64,000 nucleotides of DNA, from positions 3,365,001-3,429,000 of the forward strand of contig NZ_JARUBM010000002.1 in NCBI RefSeq assembly GCF_029626175.1. The letters are read 5' to 3'. This document shows, piece by piece, positions 50,272 to 59,206 of the stretch; position 1 is the stretch's first letter; every line of letters starts with the position of its first letter. The notes beneath the pieces are model-generated. The model saw only the letters and a list, made by a program, of their open reading frames with translations. It ran no database searches and was not told the origin of the DNA. This DNA is from Micromonospora sp. WMMD1082 (GTDB taxonomy: Bacteria; Actinomycetota; Actinomycetes; Mycobacteriales; Micromonosporaceae). The position numbers were made by a program, and so were the translations under genes.

Positions 50272-51804
50272 ATGTCCGACTTCCCGTTCCTCTCGGTGCT
50301 CACCGTGGCGCCGCTGGTCGGCGCCGTGGTGGTCGCCCTCCTGCCGCGCAGCCGGCCGACGCTGGCGAAGCAGGTCGCGTTCGGCTGGTCGCTGCTGGTG
50401 CTGGCGTTGTCGGTGGTCATGTGGCTGACCTGGCAGATCGACGGGCAGCGCTTCCAGTTCCGCGAGTCGTACCCGTGGATCCCCAACTGGGGCGTCAACT
50501 TCACCTTCGCCGCCGACGGCATCGCGCTGGTCATGCTGATGCTGATCGCGGTGCTGGTGCCGCTGGTGATCCTCGCCTCCTGGCACGACGCGGAGTCCTC
50601 GAAGCGGTCGGTGCCGGTCTACTTCGCGCTGCTGCTCGTCCTCGAATGCACGATGCTCGGCGTCTTCGCCGCCGCCGACGTCTTCCTCTTCTACGTGTTC
50701 TTCGAGGTCATGCTGGTCCCGATGTACTTCCTGATCGGCAGCTACGGCGGCCACCAGCGGCAGTACGCGGCCGTGAAGTTCTTCCTCTACTCGCTGGTCG
50801 GCGGCCTGTTCATGCTCGCCGCGGTGATCGGCCTGTGGGTGGTCGGCGGGAAGACCTTCGACTGGGTGGCGCTGTCCGAGGTGGACATCTCCACCGGCGC
50901 GGAGCGTTGGCTCTTCCTCGGATTCTTCATCGCCTTCGCGATCAAGGCGCCGTTCTTCCCGTTCCACACCTGGCTGCCGGACGCCGGTGGCGCGGCACCG
51001 GCCGGTGCCGCCGCGCTGCTGGTCGGCGTGCTGGACAAGGTCGGCACCTTCGGCATCCTGCGCTACTGCCTGCCGCTGTTCCCGGACGCGGCCCAGTGGT
51101 TCGCGCCGTGGGCGCTGGCCCTGGCGGTGATCGGCATCATCTACGCCGCGTTGCTGGCGGTCGGGCAGAACGACCTGAAGCGGCTGGTGGCGTACACGTC
51201 GATCGCCCACTTCGGCTTCATCGGCGTGGGCATCTTCGCGTTCACCACGCAGGCGGGCACCGGCGCCGTGCTCTACATGGTCAACCACGGCCTCGCCACC
51301 GGCCTGCTCTTCCTGGTGGTCGGCATGCTGATCGCGCGCCGGGGCTCGGCGCTGGTCAGCGACTTCGGTGGCGCTGGCAAGCTGGTCCCGGTGCTGGCCG
51401 GGGTGCTCTTCTTCGCCGGTCTCGCCTCGCTGGCGCTGCCCGGCACCGCGCCGTTCGTCTCCGAGTTCCTGGTGCTGATCGGGACGTTCACGGTCAACAA
51501 GCCGGTCGCGGTGATCGCCACGCTGGGCATCATCCTGGCGGCGGCGTACGTGCTCTGGATGGTGCAGCGCACCACGCAGGGCACCCTGAACCCGGCGCTG
51601 ACCGAAATCGACGGCATGAAGCGCGACCTCAACCTGCGCGAGAAGTTCGTGGTCGCGCCGCTGATCGCGCTGATCGTGGTGCTCGGCTTCTACCCGAAGC
51701 CGGTGACCGACGTGATCAACCCCGCCATCCAGGCGACCATGGAGGACGTCGGCCGGACCGATCCGGCCCCGTCGGTAGACACCGTCCAGGAGGCGAGCCG
51801 GTGA
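50272..51804 (+). CDS. nuoM: NADH-quinone oxidoreductase subunit M
   Basis: 510 residues from ATG 50272. Antiporter-like: YVFFEVMLVPMYFLIGSYGG and APFFPFHTWLPDAGGAAPAGAAALL mark NuoM. The upstream gap holds GGAGG 9 bases before ATG. The TGA stop lies in copy C of the intergenic repeat. Confidence 0.95.
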   Translation: MSDFPFLSVLTVAPLVGAVVVALLPRSRPTLAKQVAFGWSLLVLALSVVMWLTWQIDGQRFQFRESYPWIPNWGVNFTFAADGIALVMLMLIAVLVPLVILASWHDAESSKRSVPVYFALLLVLECTMLGVFAAADVFLFYVFFEVMLVPMYFLIGSYGGHQRQYAAVKFFLYSLVGGLFMLAAVIGLWVVGGKTFDWVALSEVDISTGAERWLFLGFFIAFAIKAPFFPFHTWLPDAGGAAPAGAAALLVGVLDKVGTFGILRYCLPLFPDAAQWFAPWALALAVIGIIYAALLAVGQNDLKRLVAYTSIAHFGFIGVGIFAFTTQAGTGAVLYMVNHGLATGLLFLVVGMLIARRGSALVSDFGGAGKLVPVLAGVLFFAGLASLALPGTAPFVSEFLVLIGTFTVNKPVAVIATLGIILAAAYVLWMVQRTTQGTLNPALTEIDGMKRDLNLREKFVVAPLIALIVVLGFYPKPVTDVINPAIQATMEDVGRTDPAPSVDTVQEASR

Positions 51805-51856
51805 GCGCGAGGAGTGAGCTTGCGAGCCCCGCAGTCGCGAACGAGAGGTTGGCACG
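51801..51856 (+). repeat. Intergenic repeat, copy C (nuoM-nuoN junction)
   Basis: gtgagcgcgaggagtgagc, gagccccgcagtcgcgaacg, then GAGAGG and a spacer ending at ATG 51857. As in copy A, the upstream stop codon is the TGA of the element's first bases. Confidence 0.85.
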
Positions 51857-53407
51857 ATGAACGACTTCGTACTGCCGCCGATCGACTATGTGGCGATCGC
51901 GCCGATCCTGATCATGCTGGGCGCGGCGGTGCTCGGGGTGCTGGTCGAGGCGTTTGTGCCCCGGCGGTGGCGGCACCCCGTGCAGCTGCCGCTGGCGCTG
52001 CTGGCGGTGCTCGCGGCGCTGACCATGGTGGTGGTCAGCGCCGACAAGCGGCTGATCACCATCGGGGTGATCGCCATCGACGGGCCGACGCTGTTCCTCC
52101 AGGGTGCGATCCTCGCCCTGTCGGCGGTGGCGCTGCTGCTGCTCGGCGAGCGGGCGGTCGAGCGGGGCGGGGCGTTCGTCGCCCAGGCCGCGGTGACCGC
52201 CGACTCGCCGGACGACCGGCGGCAGGCGGAGAACGCCGGTGGCGCGGGCGAGGTGTACCCGCTGACCACCTTCGCCATCGCCGGCATGCTGATCTTCGTG
52301 TCGGCGAACGACCTGCTGACCATGTTCATCGCGCTTGAGGTCTTCTCGCTGCCGCTCTACCTGCTCTGTGCGCTGGCCCGCCGCCGGCGGCTGCTGAGCC
52401 AGGAGGCGGCGATGAAGTACTTCCTGCTCGGCGCGTACGCCTCGGCCTTCTTCCTGTTCGGACTGGCCCTGATCTACGGCTTCACGGCCGGCCTGGGTGA
52501 CCGGGCCGCGGGCGTCGACTTCGCCACCGTCAACGCGGCCGTGGCGAACTCGACGGCCAGCCCGGTGCTCCTCTTCGCCGGTATGGCCCTGGTCGCCATC
52601 GGTCTGCTGTTCAAGGCGGCCGCGGCGCCGTTCCACGTCTGGACGCCGGACGTCTACCAGGGCGCACCGACGCCGCTGACCGGATTCATGGCGGCCTGCA
52701 CCAAGGTCGCCGCGTTTGGCGCCCTGCTGCGGGTGTTCCACGTCGCCTTCGAGGGGGCGCGGTGGGACTTCACCCCGGTGCTCGGCGCGGTGGCGGTGCT
52801 CACCATGCTGGTCGGCGCCCTGTTCGCGGTGACCCAGACCGACATCAAGCGGCTGCTCGCGTACTCCTCCATCGCCAACGCCGGCTACCTGCTGGTCGGC
52901 GTGCTCGCGCCGGGCAGCGAGGGGCTCTCCGGCACGATGTTCTACCTGGTCGCGTACGGCTTCACGGTGCTGGCGGCGTTCGCGGTGGTGACGCTGGTGC
53001 GCGACGCCGACGGGGAGGCCACCCACCTGTCCCGCTGGGCCGGGTTGGGCCGGCGGTCGCCGGCCTACGCCTCGGTCTTCACCTTCATCCTGCTCGCCTT
53101 CGCGGGTATCCCGATGACCAGCGGCTTCACCAGCAAGTTCGCGGTCTTCGGCCCGGCCCTGGAGGGCGGGCAGGTGTGGCTGGTGATCGCCGGCGTGCTG
53201 ACCAGCATGGTGCTGGCCTTCCCGTACCTGCGGGTCGTGGTGCTGATGTGGCTCTCCGAGCCCGGCGACACCACGCCGACGGTGGCCGTTCCCGGTGCGC
53301 TTACCTCGGCGGCACTGGTGATCGGGGTGATCGCCACCCTCGTCCTCGGCGTCGCGCCGGCACCGCTGCTCGACCTGGCCACCTCGGCCGCGGACTTCGT
53401 CCGGTAG
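51857..53407 (+). CDS. nuoN: NADH-quinone oxidoreductase subunit N
   Basis: 516 residues from ATG 51857. Antiporter-like: EVFSLPLYLLCALARR, LLFKAAAAPFHVWTPDVYQGAPTPLTGFMA and GIPMTSGFTSKFAVF are NuoN signatures. It is the last gene of the complex I operon. Confidence 0.95.
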   Translation: MNDFVLPPIDYVAIAPILIMLGAAVLGVLVEAFVPRRWRHPVQLPLALLAVLAALTMVVVSADKRLITIGVIAIDGPTLFLQGAILALSAVALLLLGERAVERGGAFVAQAAVTADSPDDRRQAENAGGAGEVYPLTTFAIAGMLIFVSANDLLTMFIALEVFSLPLYLLCALARRRRLLSQEAAMKYFLLGAYASAFFLFGLALIYGFTAGLGDRAAGVDFATVNAAVANSTASPVLLFAGMALVAIGLLFKAAAAPFHVWTPDVYQGAPTPLTGFMAACTKVAAFGALLRVFHVAFEGARWDFTPVLGAVAVLTMLVGALFAVTQTDIKRLLAYSSIANAGYLLVGVLAPGSEGLSGTMFYLVAYGFTVLAAFAVVTLVRDADGEATHLSRWAGLGRRSPAYASVFTFILLAFAGIPMTSGFTSKFAVFGPALEGGQVWLVIAGVLTSMVLAFPYLRVVVLMWLSEPGDTTPTVAVPGALTSAALVIGVIATLVLGVAPAPLLDLATSAADFVR

Positions 53408-53513
53408 CCGCAAGCCCTGACGATCGGGGGCCGGCCCGCAACCTGTGGGCCGGCCCTCGCCGCGTATCCCCGGTCCGGTGCAGGTAGAACGTGTGTGGCA
53501 TGGTGGAGGCGTG

Positions 53514-54584
53514 GTGATTAGGGGTGGCGAGGGTTCAGGTGTCACCGGCTCTGGTGGACACCGGAGCCGGGCCGGCGCGGCTCAGTTCGGCGCGCTCGGC
53601 CTCTATCTCGCCGACCCGTGCACCGAGGAGTCCGTGCGCGGCGTGCTGGAGGCGGTCGAGGCGGAGCTGCGGGCCAACGTGGCGAGCGCGGACCCGTTCG
53701 TCACCGAGGCCGCCGGGCACCTGGTGGAGGCCGGCGGCAAGCGGTTCCGGCCGCTGCTGGTGGCCCTGGGCGCCCAGTTCGGCGAGCCGGCCCGGCCCGA
53801 GGTCGTATCGGCGGCCGTGGTGGTGGAGCTGACCCACCTGGCCACGCTGTACCACGACGACGTGATGGACGAGGCGCCGGTGCGCCGGGGCGCGCCCAGC
53901 GCCAACTCCCGGTGGACCAACTCCGTCGCCATCCTGGTCGGCGACTACCTCTTCGCCCGGGCCGCGGACGTCGCGGCCGAGTTGGGCCCCGAGGCGGTAC
54001 GCCTGCAGGCGCGCACCTTCGCCCGGCTGGTGCACGGCCAGATCGCCGAGACCGTCGGTCCCCGGGCCGGCGACGATCCGGTGGCGCACTACCTGGGGGT
54101 GGTCGCGGAGAAGACCGGCTCGCTGATCGCCACCAGTGCCCACTTCGGTGCGCTGTTCAGCGGGGCCGCTGCGGAGCACGTGGCGGCGCTGGCCGGGTAC
54201 GGCGAGACCATCGGTGTGGCGTTTCAGCTCTCCGACGACCTGCTCGACATCGCCAGCGAGTCGACGGAGTCGGGCAAGACGCCCGGCACCGATCTGCGGG
54301 AGGGCGTGCCGACCCTGCCGGTGCTCTACGCCCTCGCCTCGGACGACGCGGATGCCTCCTCCACGCGGCTGCGGGAGATCCTGTCCAGCGGTCCGCTGAC
54401 CGACGACGCCCTGCACGCCGAGGCTCTCGGCCTGCTCCGCGAGAGCCCCGCGCTCAAGCGCGCCCGCGAGACCGTCCGCAGCTACGCCGAGGACGCGAGG
54501 TCCCAGCTGGACCCCCTGCCGGCGAACCCGGCCCGCCGCGCCCTCGAATCCCTCTGCGACCACATAGCCGACCGCACCAGCTAA
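53514..54584 (+). CDS. Long-chain polyprenyl diphosphate synthase
   Basis: About 356 residues from GTG 53514; GTG 53511 is equally possible, as GGAGG at 53505-53509 lies close. First Asp-rich motif LYHDDVMDEA with LVEAGGKRFRP before it, and second SDDLLDIASE near 247, are the DDxxD pair of trans-prenyltransferases; GDYLFARA and FQL support it. The product is probably the menaquinone side chain (hepta- to nonaprenyl). In mycobacteria a GrcC-type gene also neighbours menG/menJ. Confidence 0.9.
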   Translation: MIRGGEGSGVTGSGGHRSRAGAAQFGALGLYLADPCTEESVRGVLEAVEAELRANVASADPFVTEAAGHLVEAGGKRFRPLLVALGAQFGEPARPEVVSAAVVVELTHLATLYHDDVMDEAPVRRGAPSANSRWTNSVAILVGDYLFARAADVAAELGPEAVRLQARTFARLVHGQIAETVGPRAGDDPVAHYLGVVAEKTGSLIATSAHFGALFSGAAAEHVAALAGYGETIGVAFQLSDDLLDIASESTESGKTPGTDLREGVPTLPVLYALASDDADASSTRLREILSSGPLTDDALHAEALGLLRESPALKRARETVRSYAEDARSQLDPLPANPARRALESLCDHIADRTS

Positions 54585-54623
54585 CCCCCCCCTCTCTCTC
54601 TCACCCCCACCCCCGATCGCCGA

Positions 54624-54684
54624 GTTGATCATGAGGTTAGCGGGCGGTTTGGAGATCAAACCGCCCGCTAACTTCATGATCAAC
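54624..54684. terminator. 27-bp near-perfect hairpin between convergent genes
   Basis: Arms at 54624-54650 and 54658-54684 pair along 27 bp with a single G-U, around a 7-base loop. It lies between the polyprenyl synthase and the convergent MFS gene, and extends a few bases into the end of the latter. It is unusually long for a terminator. A CT-rich run precedes it at about 54586-54610. Confidence 0.85.
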
Positions 54685-55900
54685 CTGGAGTGGGTGGAGG
54701 GATGCGGGGAGCGGGGTGGGGGGTGGGGGTCGCTGGGAGGAGGCGGGTGGCGGTGAGCATGAGGGCGGCGGCGGCGAGCATGGCGGTCGCGGCCGTGAGC
54801 CACATGACCTGATAACCCGCCACGGCGGCCAGCGGGCCGAGCGTCAGCGGGCCGAGGCAGCCGCCGGCGTACACCCCGGTCTGGGTGATCGAGGTGGCGG
54901 CGGCCGGTGCCTGCGGATGTAGCTGGACCACCGCGAAGTTCATCAGCCCTGGCCACGACCAGCCCAGACCGAAGCCGAGCAGCACGCCGGCCACGAGCGG
55001 ACCGGGCCCGGCGAGCGCGAGCAGCCCGAGCCCGAGCGCCCCGACGAGAAGCATGCCGGCGATCACGGAGATGTGCCCACCGGGACGGCGGTCGGCCAGC
55101 CAGCCGCCCCCGACCCGGGCCACGACGCAGACGGCGCTGCCGAGGGTCAGGGTGAGCCCGGCCATCCCCGGACCGAGACCTCGGTCGGCCGAGGCGTCGA
55201 CCAGGAAGGTGCCCAGCGCGTTCGCCGAACCTGCGGCCAGCGTCGCGGCCACCCCGACGACGATCAGCGCCATGCTCGCACCGCCGGTACTGCCGGCGGG
55301 CCGGCGGGCCGGCTGCGGGCCCTGCGAGGGTACGGCCGGCAGCGTGGCCAGTGCGGCGACGGCGGCGGCCACGAACGCCCATCGCCAGCCGACGGTGAGC
55401 GCGACGGCGGGCACCGCCGCGCCGGCCAGCAGTGTGGAGACGGGGATGGCCGCCTGCTTGACGCCGAACGACAGACCCTGCCGGCGTGGTGGCACGTGCC
55501 GGGCGAGGAGGACGTTGCTGGAGAGCTGACCCAGCGCGTTCGCGGTGCCGGCCACCGCCAGCAGGGCGACCAGCACCGGGTACGACCGGGCCAGCGCCGC
55601 CACGGCGAGCAGGCAGCCCGCGGCGACCAGGATGCCGGCCCGGGCGGCCACGGCGCCGCCCCAGCGTTCGACCAGCGCTCCGGAGGGGACGGAGGCGAGC
55701 GCGCCGATCCCGAAGTAGACCGCCACGACGAGTCCCAGCCCGGCGGGGGAGAAGCCCAACTCCTCCCGCATCTGCACGGCGAGGCCGCCGACCAGGAAGA
55801 CCGGTAGGACGCAGGCGATCGTGACGGCGACCGCGACGGCGCTCGCCCGGACGGGCCGTGCGGCTGTCTCCCGGGCAGGAAGAGGGGCGATGTGGGTCAT
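54680..55900 (-). CDS. MFS transporter, divergent from an IclR-type regulator
   Basis: 406 residues from ATG 55900. About 12 helices; VPSGALVERWGGAVAARAG carries the loop 2-3 motif and GWRWAFVAAAVAAL the helix-5 region. It resembles the CynX/NimT group. Its promoter region is shared with the IclR-type gene at 56055, which may regulate it. Substrate unknown. The C-terminal tail is Pro-rich. Confidence 0.85.
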   Translation of the reverse strand: MTHIAPLPARETAARPVRASAVAVAVTIACVLPVFLVGGLAVQMREELGFSPAGLGLVVAVYFGIGALASVPSGALVERWGGAVAARAGILVAAGCLLAVAALARSYPVLVALLAVAGTANALGQLSSNVLLARHVPPRRQGLSFGVKQAAIPVSTLLAGAAVPAVALTVGWRWAFVAAAVAALATLPAVPSQGPQPARRPAGSTGGASMALIVVGVAATLAAGSANALGTFLVDASADRGLGPGMAGLTLTLGSAVCVVARVGGGWLADRRPGGHISVIAGMLLVGALGLGLLALAGPGPLVAGVLLGFGLGWSWPGLMNFAVVQLHPQAPAAATSITQTGVYAGGCLGPLTLGPLAAVAGYQVMWLTAATAMLAAAALMLTATRLLPATPTPHPAPRIPPPTPG

Positions 55901-56054
55901 GGTGGGGCCAACCTACGCCAGCCGCATCTTGACGACTGAAAGTGCGTTCGACCTCACATCACGGCTGAGATGACCTTGGATTCTCCACCCGATCAGGCGT
56001 TTCGCGGCGGGCCACTTTTTCATATGGTGTAAGTCCCCGGCGGCGGAGGTGGTT

Positions 56055-56837
56055 GTGCGTGACCCCCTGGCGGAACCTTCGGACCTGATCCGGAGTGTCT
56101 CCCGCGCGCTTCGAGTGCTCGAGTCGGTCGGTCGTGCCCCGCGTGGTCTGACGGTGAAACAGATCGCCCGCCGCTGCGAACTGACCGTGGCCACGACATA
56201 CCATCTGGTCCGCACGCTCGCATACGAGGGTTACGTGATCCGTCGGGAGGACGGCACGTACATCGTGGGCCTGGAGGTGGCCGACCGCTACCGCGAACTG
56301 GTCGCCGCGTTCCGCGGCTCCCCGGTGATCGGGGAGAGTCTGCGCCGGGCCGCGCTGGAGACCGGCTGGAGCCATTACCTCGGCCGGTTCGTGGGCGGTC
56401 AGGTGGCGATCACCGCCGTCGCGGAGGGGAACCGCTCGCCGTACCTTGAGGATCTCGTGCCCGGGTTCGACGAGGGGGCGCACGCGACCGCGCTCGGCAA
56501 GGCACTGCTCGCCACGCTCACCGCCGAGCAGCGCCACCGCTACCTGCGCGAGTACGGCATGCGCCCGTTCACCAACGCCACCCTCACCACGCCGGAGGCA
56601 TTCGAGGTCGACCTGGCGGCCGGGGAGCGGCGCGGGATGCAGTTGGAACTGGGCCAGTTCCGGCAGGGGGTGGCGTGCGCCGCCGTCCTCGTCAGCCCGG
56701 AGAAGGACATGGAGCGGCGGACGGTGCTGGCCTGCGCCCTGCCGGCCAGCGAGATGATGACCTCCGCCCGGGTGGTCCGGACGAAACTGCTCGCCGCGGC
56801 CCGGACGATCGCCGACGGCCTCGCCGCCGACACCTGA
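56055..56837 (+). CDS. IclR-family transcriptional regulator
   Basis: 260 residues from GTG 56055, 5 bases after GGAGG; GTG 56049 overlaps that site and is less likely. The wHTH reads SVSRALRVLESVGRAPRGLTVKQIARRCELTVATTYHLVRTLAYEGYV (given in parts: helices at about 13-60). The effector domain has GAHATALGKALLATL. It binds small ligands in the family; ligand unknown. It is divergent from an MFS gene. Confidence 0.88.
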   Translation: MRDPLAEPSDLIRSVSRALRVLESVGRAPRGLTVKQIARRCELTVATTYHLVRTLAYEGYVIRREDGTYIVGLEVADRYRELVAAFRGSPVIGESLRRAALETGWSHYLGRFVGGQVAITAVAEGNRSPYLEDLVPGFDEGAHATALGKALLATLTAEQRHRYLREYGMRPFTNATLTTPEAFEVDLAAGERRGMQLELGQFRQGVACAAVLVSPEKDMERRTVLACALPASEMMTSARVVRTKLLAAARTIADGLAADT

Positions 56838-56929
56838 CCCGGCGACGGGCCAGCCGTCTACCGGAACGGCCCTCTCCCTGGTGGGGAGAGGGCCGTCGCG
56901 GAGCGGCCGGCGCGGGCGCCGGGGCGGGG

Positions 56930-59044
56930 TCAGCTACCGACCGGTCCGCCGTCCAGCCGCCAGGTCACCACCACACCCGGCTTGGCATAGTCGCCGTCGG
57001 GCCAGGTGGAGGCCGGGTTCTCGACCGAGGCGCCGGTGATCTCGCCCGGGTGCTGCACCGCGACGAAGAGCGACCGGTTGTCGCCGGTGATGAACGGGCC
57101 GCAGGTCTCCGCGCCGTACGGCACGGTCAGGAACTGCTTCAGGTGGCCCCGCTCCGGCCCCTCGATCGCGGTGGCGAAGAGGCCGTCGTTGCTGCCCAGG
57201 GCGTTGCCGTCGGTGGAGATCCAGAGGTTGCCGGTGGCGTCGAAGGCCACGTTGTCCGGGCAGGAGATCGGCGAGACCTTGGTCTTGTCGTACCCGGAGA
57301 AGTAGGTGGACGGGTCCGCCGGGTCGCCGCAGACGATCGGCAGCGACCAGGTGAACGTCTCGGCGGTGTTGTCCCCCCGGTCCTCGACCAGTTCCAGGAT
57401 GTGCCCGTGCCGGTTGGCGTTCCGCGGGTTCGCCTCGTCCGCCGCCGGGTTGCTGCCGACCCCCCGGTTGGTGTTGTTGGTCAGGGCCACGTACACCTTG
57501 CCGGTGAGCAGGCTCGGCTCGACGTCCTCCGGCCGGTCCATCTTGGTCGCGCCGACCTTGTCTCCGGCGAACCGGGTGAAGGTGAGCACCTCGGCGGCGG
57601 TCATACCGGCCACGTACGACCGGTTGCCGCTGACCAGCTTGATCCAGCGGCCCTTGCCGTTGAAGGCGCCGTCGCTGGGCAGTGCGCCGGAGCCGTCGAT
57701 CTCGTCGGCGCTGGTCTGGTCGAGCCGGGCCACGTAGAGGGTGCCGGACTCCAACAGGGTCAGGTTGTGCTTGCGGGCGACCCAGGAGTCGCCCTTCATG
57801 AACTTCTTGTCCGAGACGAACTTGTAGAGGTAGTCGAAGCGCTCGTCGTCGCCCATGTACGCGACCACGTGCCCGGTGCGGGCGACGATGACGTTCGCGC
57901 CCTCGTGCTTGAACCGGCCCAGCGCGGTGTGCTTGCGCGGGCGGCTCTCCGGGTCGAACGGGTCGATCTCCACGATCCAGCCGTGCCGGTTGGCCTCGTT
58001 CGGGTGCTTCGCGAGGTCGAAGCGGGCGGCGGCCCGGTCCCACTTGCGGCTGCCGCTGGGGTAGCGCTCGGTGGTGCTGATGCCGTAGCGCGCCAGCCGG
58101 GCCTTCTCCGCCTCCGATACGGCGTCGCCGCCGACGAAGTACTGGTTGAAGTTCTCCTCGCCGGAGAGCACCGTGCCCCACGGGGTCACGCCACCGGCGC
58201 AGTTGTTCAGCGTGCCGACGACCGTGCGGCCCTTCGGGTCGGCGGCGGTCTTCACGAAGGCCGAGCCGGCGACCGGGCCGGTCAGCTCGAAGAGGCTGCT
58301 CAGCGCGTCGACCCGCCGGTTGTACGGGCGGCGGCCCGAGCTGACCGGTCGCCACTGCCCGGTGCCGGCCACCCGCTCGATCTCCACCACGGACATGCCG
58401 TGCGCGGCGATCGCCACCTTGACCTGCTCGACGGTGAGCGCGTCCTGGCTGGTGAAGCCGGGGAACATCAGGTCCTCGTTGGTGTACTCGTGGTTGACCA
58501 CGAGCAGCGCCCGCTTGCCGCCCTTGTCCAGCGGCAGCACGCCGACGAAGTCGTTGTTGTAGCCGAACTGCTTGGCCTGCGCGGCGGCGGTCTGCCGGCG
58601 TACGTTGAACGCCGGTGCGCCGGGCACCACCGGGTCGCCCCAGCGGATGACCACGGCGTGGTCGTAGCCGTTGGGCACGACGAACGTGTCCAGGGTGTTC
58701 GGCGGGATCGGCTTGAAGTCCAGCGCCCCGCTACCTGGGCGACGACCGGCGGCGGGCGCCGGCTGCGGGACGGCGGCCGGGGCCGCAGCGGCGGGAGCGG
58801 CACCGGCGAGCGCACCGGCCGCGGCGCCGCTGAAGCCGAGCACCAGCGCACCGACCGCCCCGGCGCGGACCACACCGCGGCGGGTGACCTCGGCGTTCAC
58901 CACGTCACCGAAGTACGCGTTGTCGGAGCTGTTGGGTACCGGGTGGTCACAGGCATTGCCGCAGCGGTACAGACAGGTCATGGCGTCGCGGCTGCCGTGG
59001 CGGGGAGTGCCCAGCAGCGGGAGCAGCCGGGGACGGTCGCTCAT
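56930..59044 (-). CDS. PhoX-type (DUF839) secreted phosphatase
   Basis: 704 residues from ATG 59044. The long N-terminus includes CLYRCGNACDHPVPNTS-like CxxxCxxxC, then a Tat signal with TRRGVVR (Arg55-Arg56) and a hydrophobic core. The body contains LVVNHEYTNEDLMFPG, GTLNNCAGGVTPWGTVLSGEENFNQYF and NRHGWIVEIDPFDP, typical of PhoX. These are Ca/Fe alkaline phosphatases that release phosphate from organic esters outside the cell. A PHO-box-like site lies upstream, and a palindrome overlaps its ribosome-binding site. Confidence 0.92.
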   Translation of the reverse strand: MSDRPRLLPLLGTPRHGSRDAMTCLYRCGNACDHPVPNSSDNAYFGDVVNAEVTRRGVVRAGAVGALVLGFSGAAAGALAGAAPAAAAPAAVPQPAPAAGRRPGSGALDFKPIPPNTLDTFVVPNGYDHAVVIRWGDPVVPGAPAFNVRRQTAAAQAKQFGYNNDFVGVLPLDKGGKRALLVVNHEYTNEDLMFPGFTSQDALTVEQVKVAIAAHGMSVVEIERVAGTGQWRPVSSGRRPYNRRVDALSSLFELTGPVAGSAFVKTAADPKGRTVVGTLNNCAGGVTPWGTVLSGEENFNQYFVGGDAVSEAEKARLARYGISTTERYPSGSRKWDRAAARFDLAKHPNEANRHGWIVEIDPFDPESRPRKHTALGRFKHEGANVIVARTGHVVAYMGDDERFDYLYKFVSDKKFMKGDSWVARKHNLTLLESGTLYVARLDQTSADEIDGSGALPSDGAFNGKGRWIKLVSGNRSYVAGMTAAEVLTFTRFAGDKVGATKMDRPEDVEPSLLTGKVYVALTNNTNRGVGSNPAADEANPRNANRHGHILELVEDRGDNTAETFTWSLPIVCGDPADPSTYFSGYDKTKVSPISCPDNVAFDATGNLWISTDGNALGSNDGLFATAIEGPERGHLKQFLTVPYGAETCGPFITGDNRSLFVAVQHPGEITGASVENPASTWPDGDYAKPGVVVTWRLDGGPVGS

Positions 59045-59046
59045 GG

Positions 59047-59058
59047 GGAGGATCCTCC
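59047..59058 (-). promoter_or_regulatory. 12-bp perfect palindrome covering the phoX ribosome-binding site
   Basis: ggaggatcctcc is its own reverse complement, and on the coding strand its GGAGG is the ribosome-binding site 9 bases before ATG. A small hairpin here could limit translation. Confidence 0.4.
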
Positions 59059-59138
59059 TCAGGGTCGGTGCACGTCGGTGCAGCTCACCGACGCGTACCC
59101 GCCGGACGCTAGGGCGGCGCGGTGAGCGTGGGTCAGCG

Positions 59139-59160
59139 TCGATGTGAATCAGCGATGAAC
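59139..59160 (-). promoter_or_regulatory. PHO-box-like direct repeat upstream of phoX
   Basis: On the minus strand two adjacent 11-base units, GTTCATCGCTG and ATTCACATCGA, resemble the GTTCACC-type direct repeats bound by PhoP in actinomycetes. A further GGTTCATCCCC lies upstream (59187-59199). It points to induction under phosphate limitation. Confidence 0.5.
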
Positions 59161-59206
59161 TCCGTGCTGGGAATCCCGGGTTTGAGCTGGGGATGAACCG
59201 ATCGGG

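Noticed and set aside
38866..51856. Possible CRISPR or attachment sites for the nuo repeats
   Set aside because: Copies are kilobases apart, fill gene junctions and are not flanked by integrase or cas genes.
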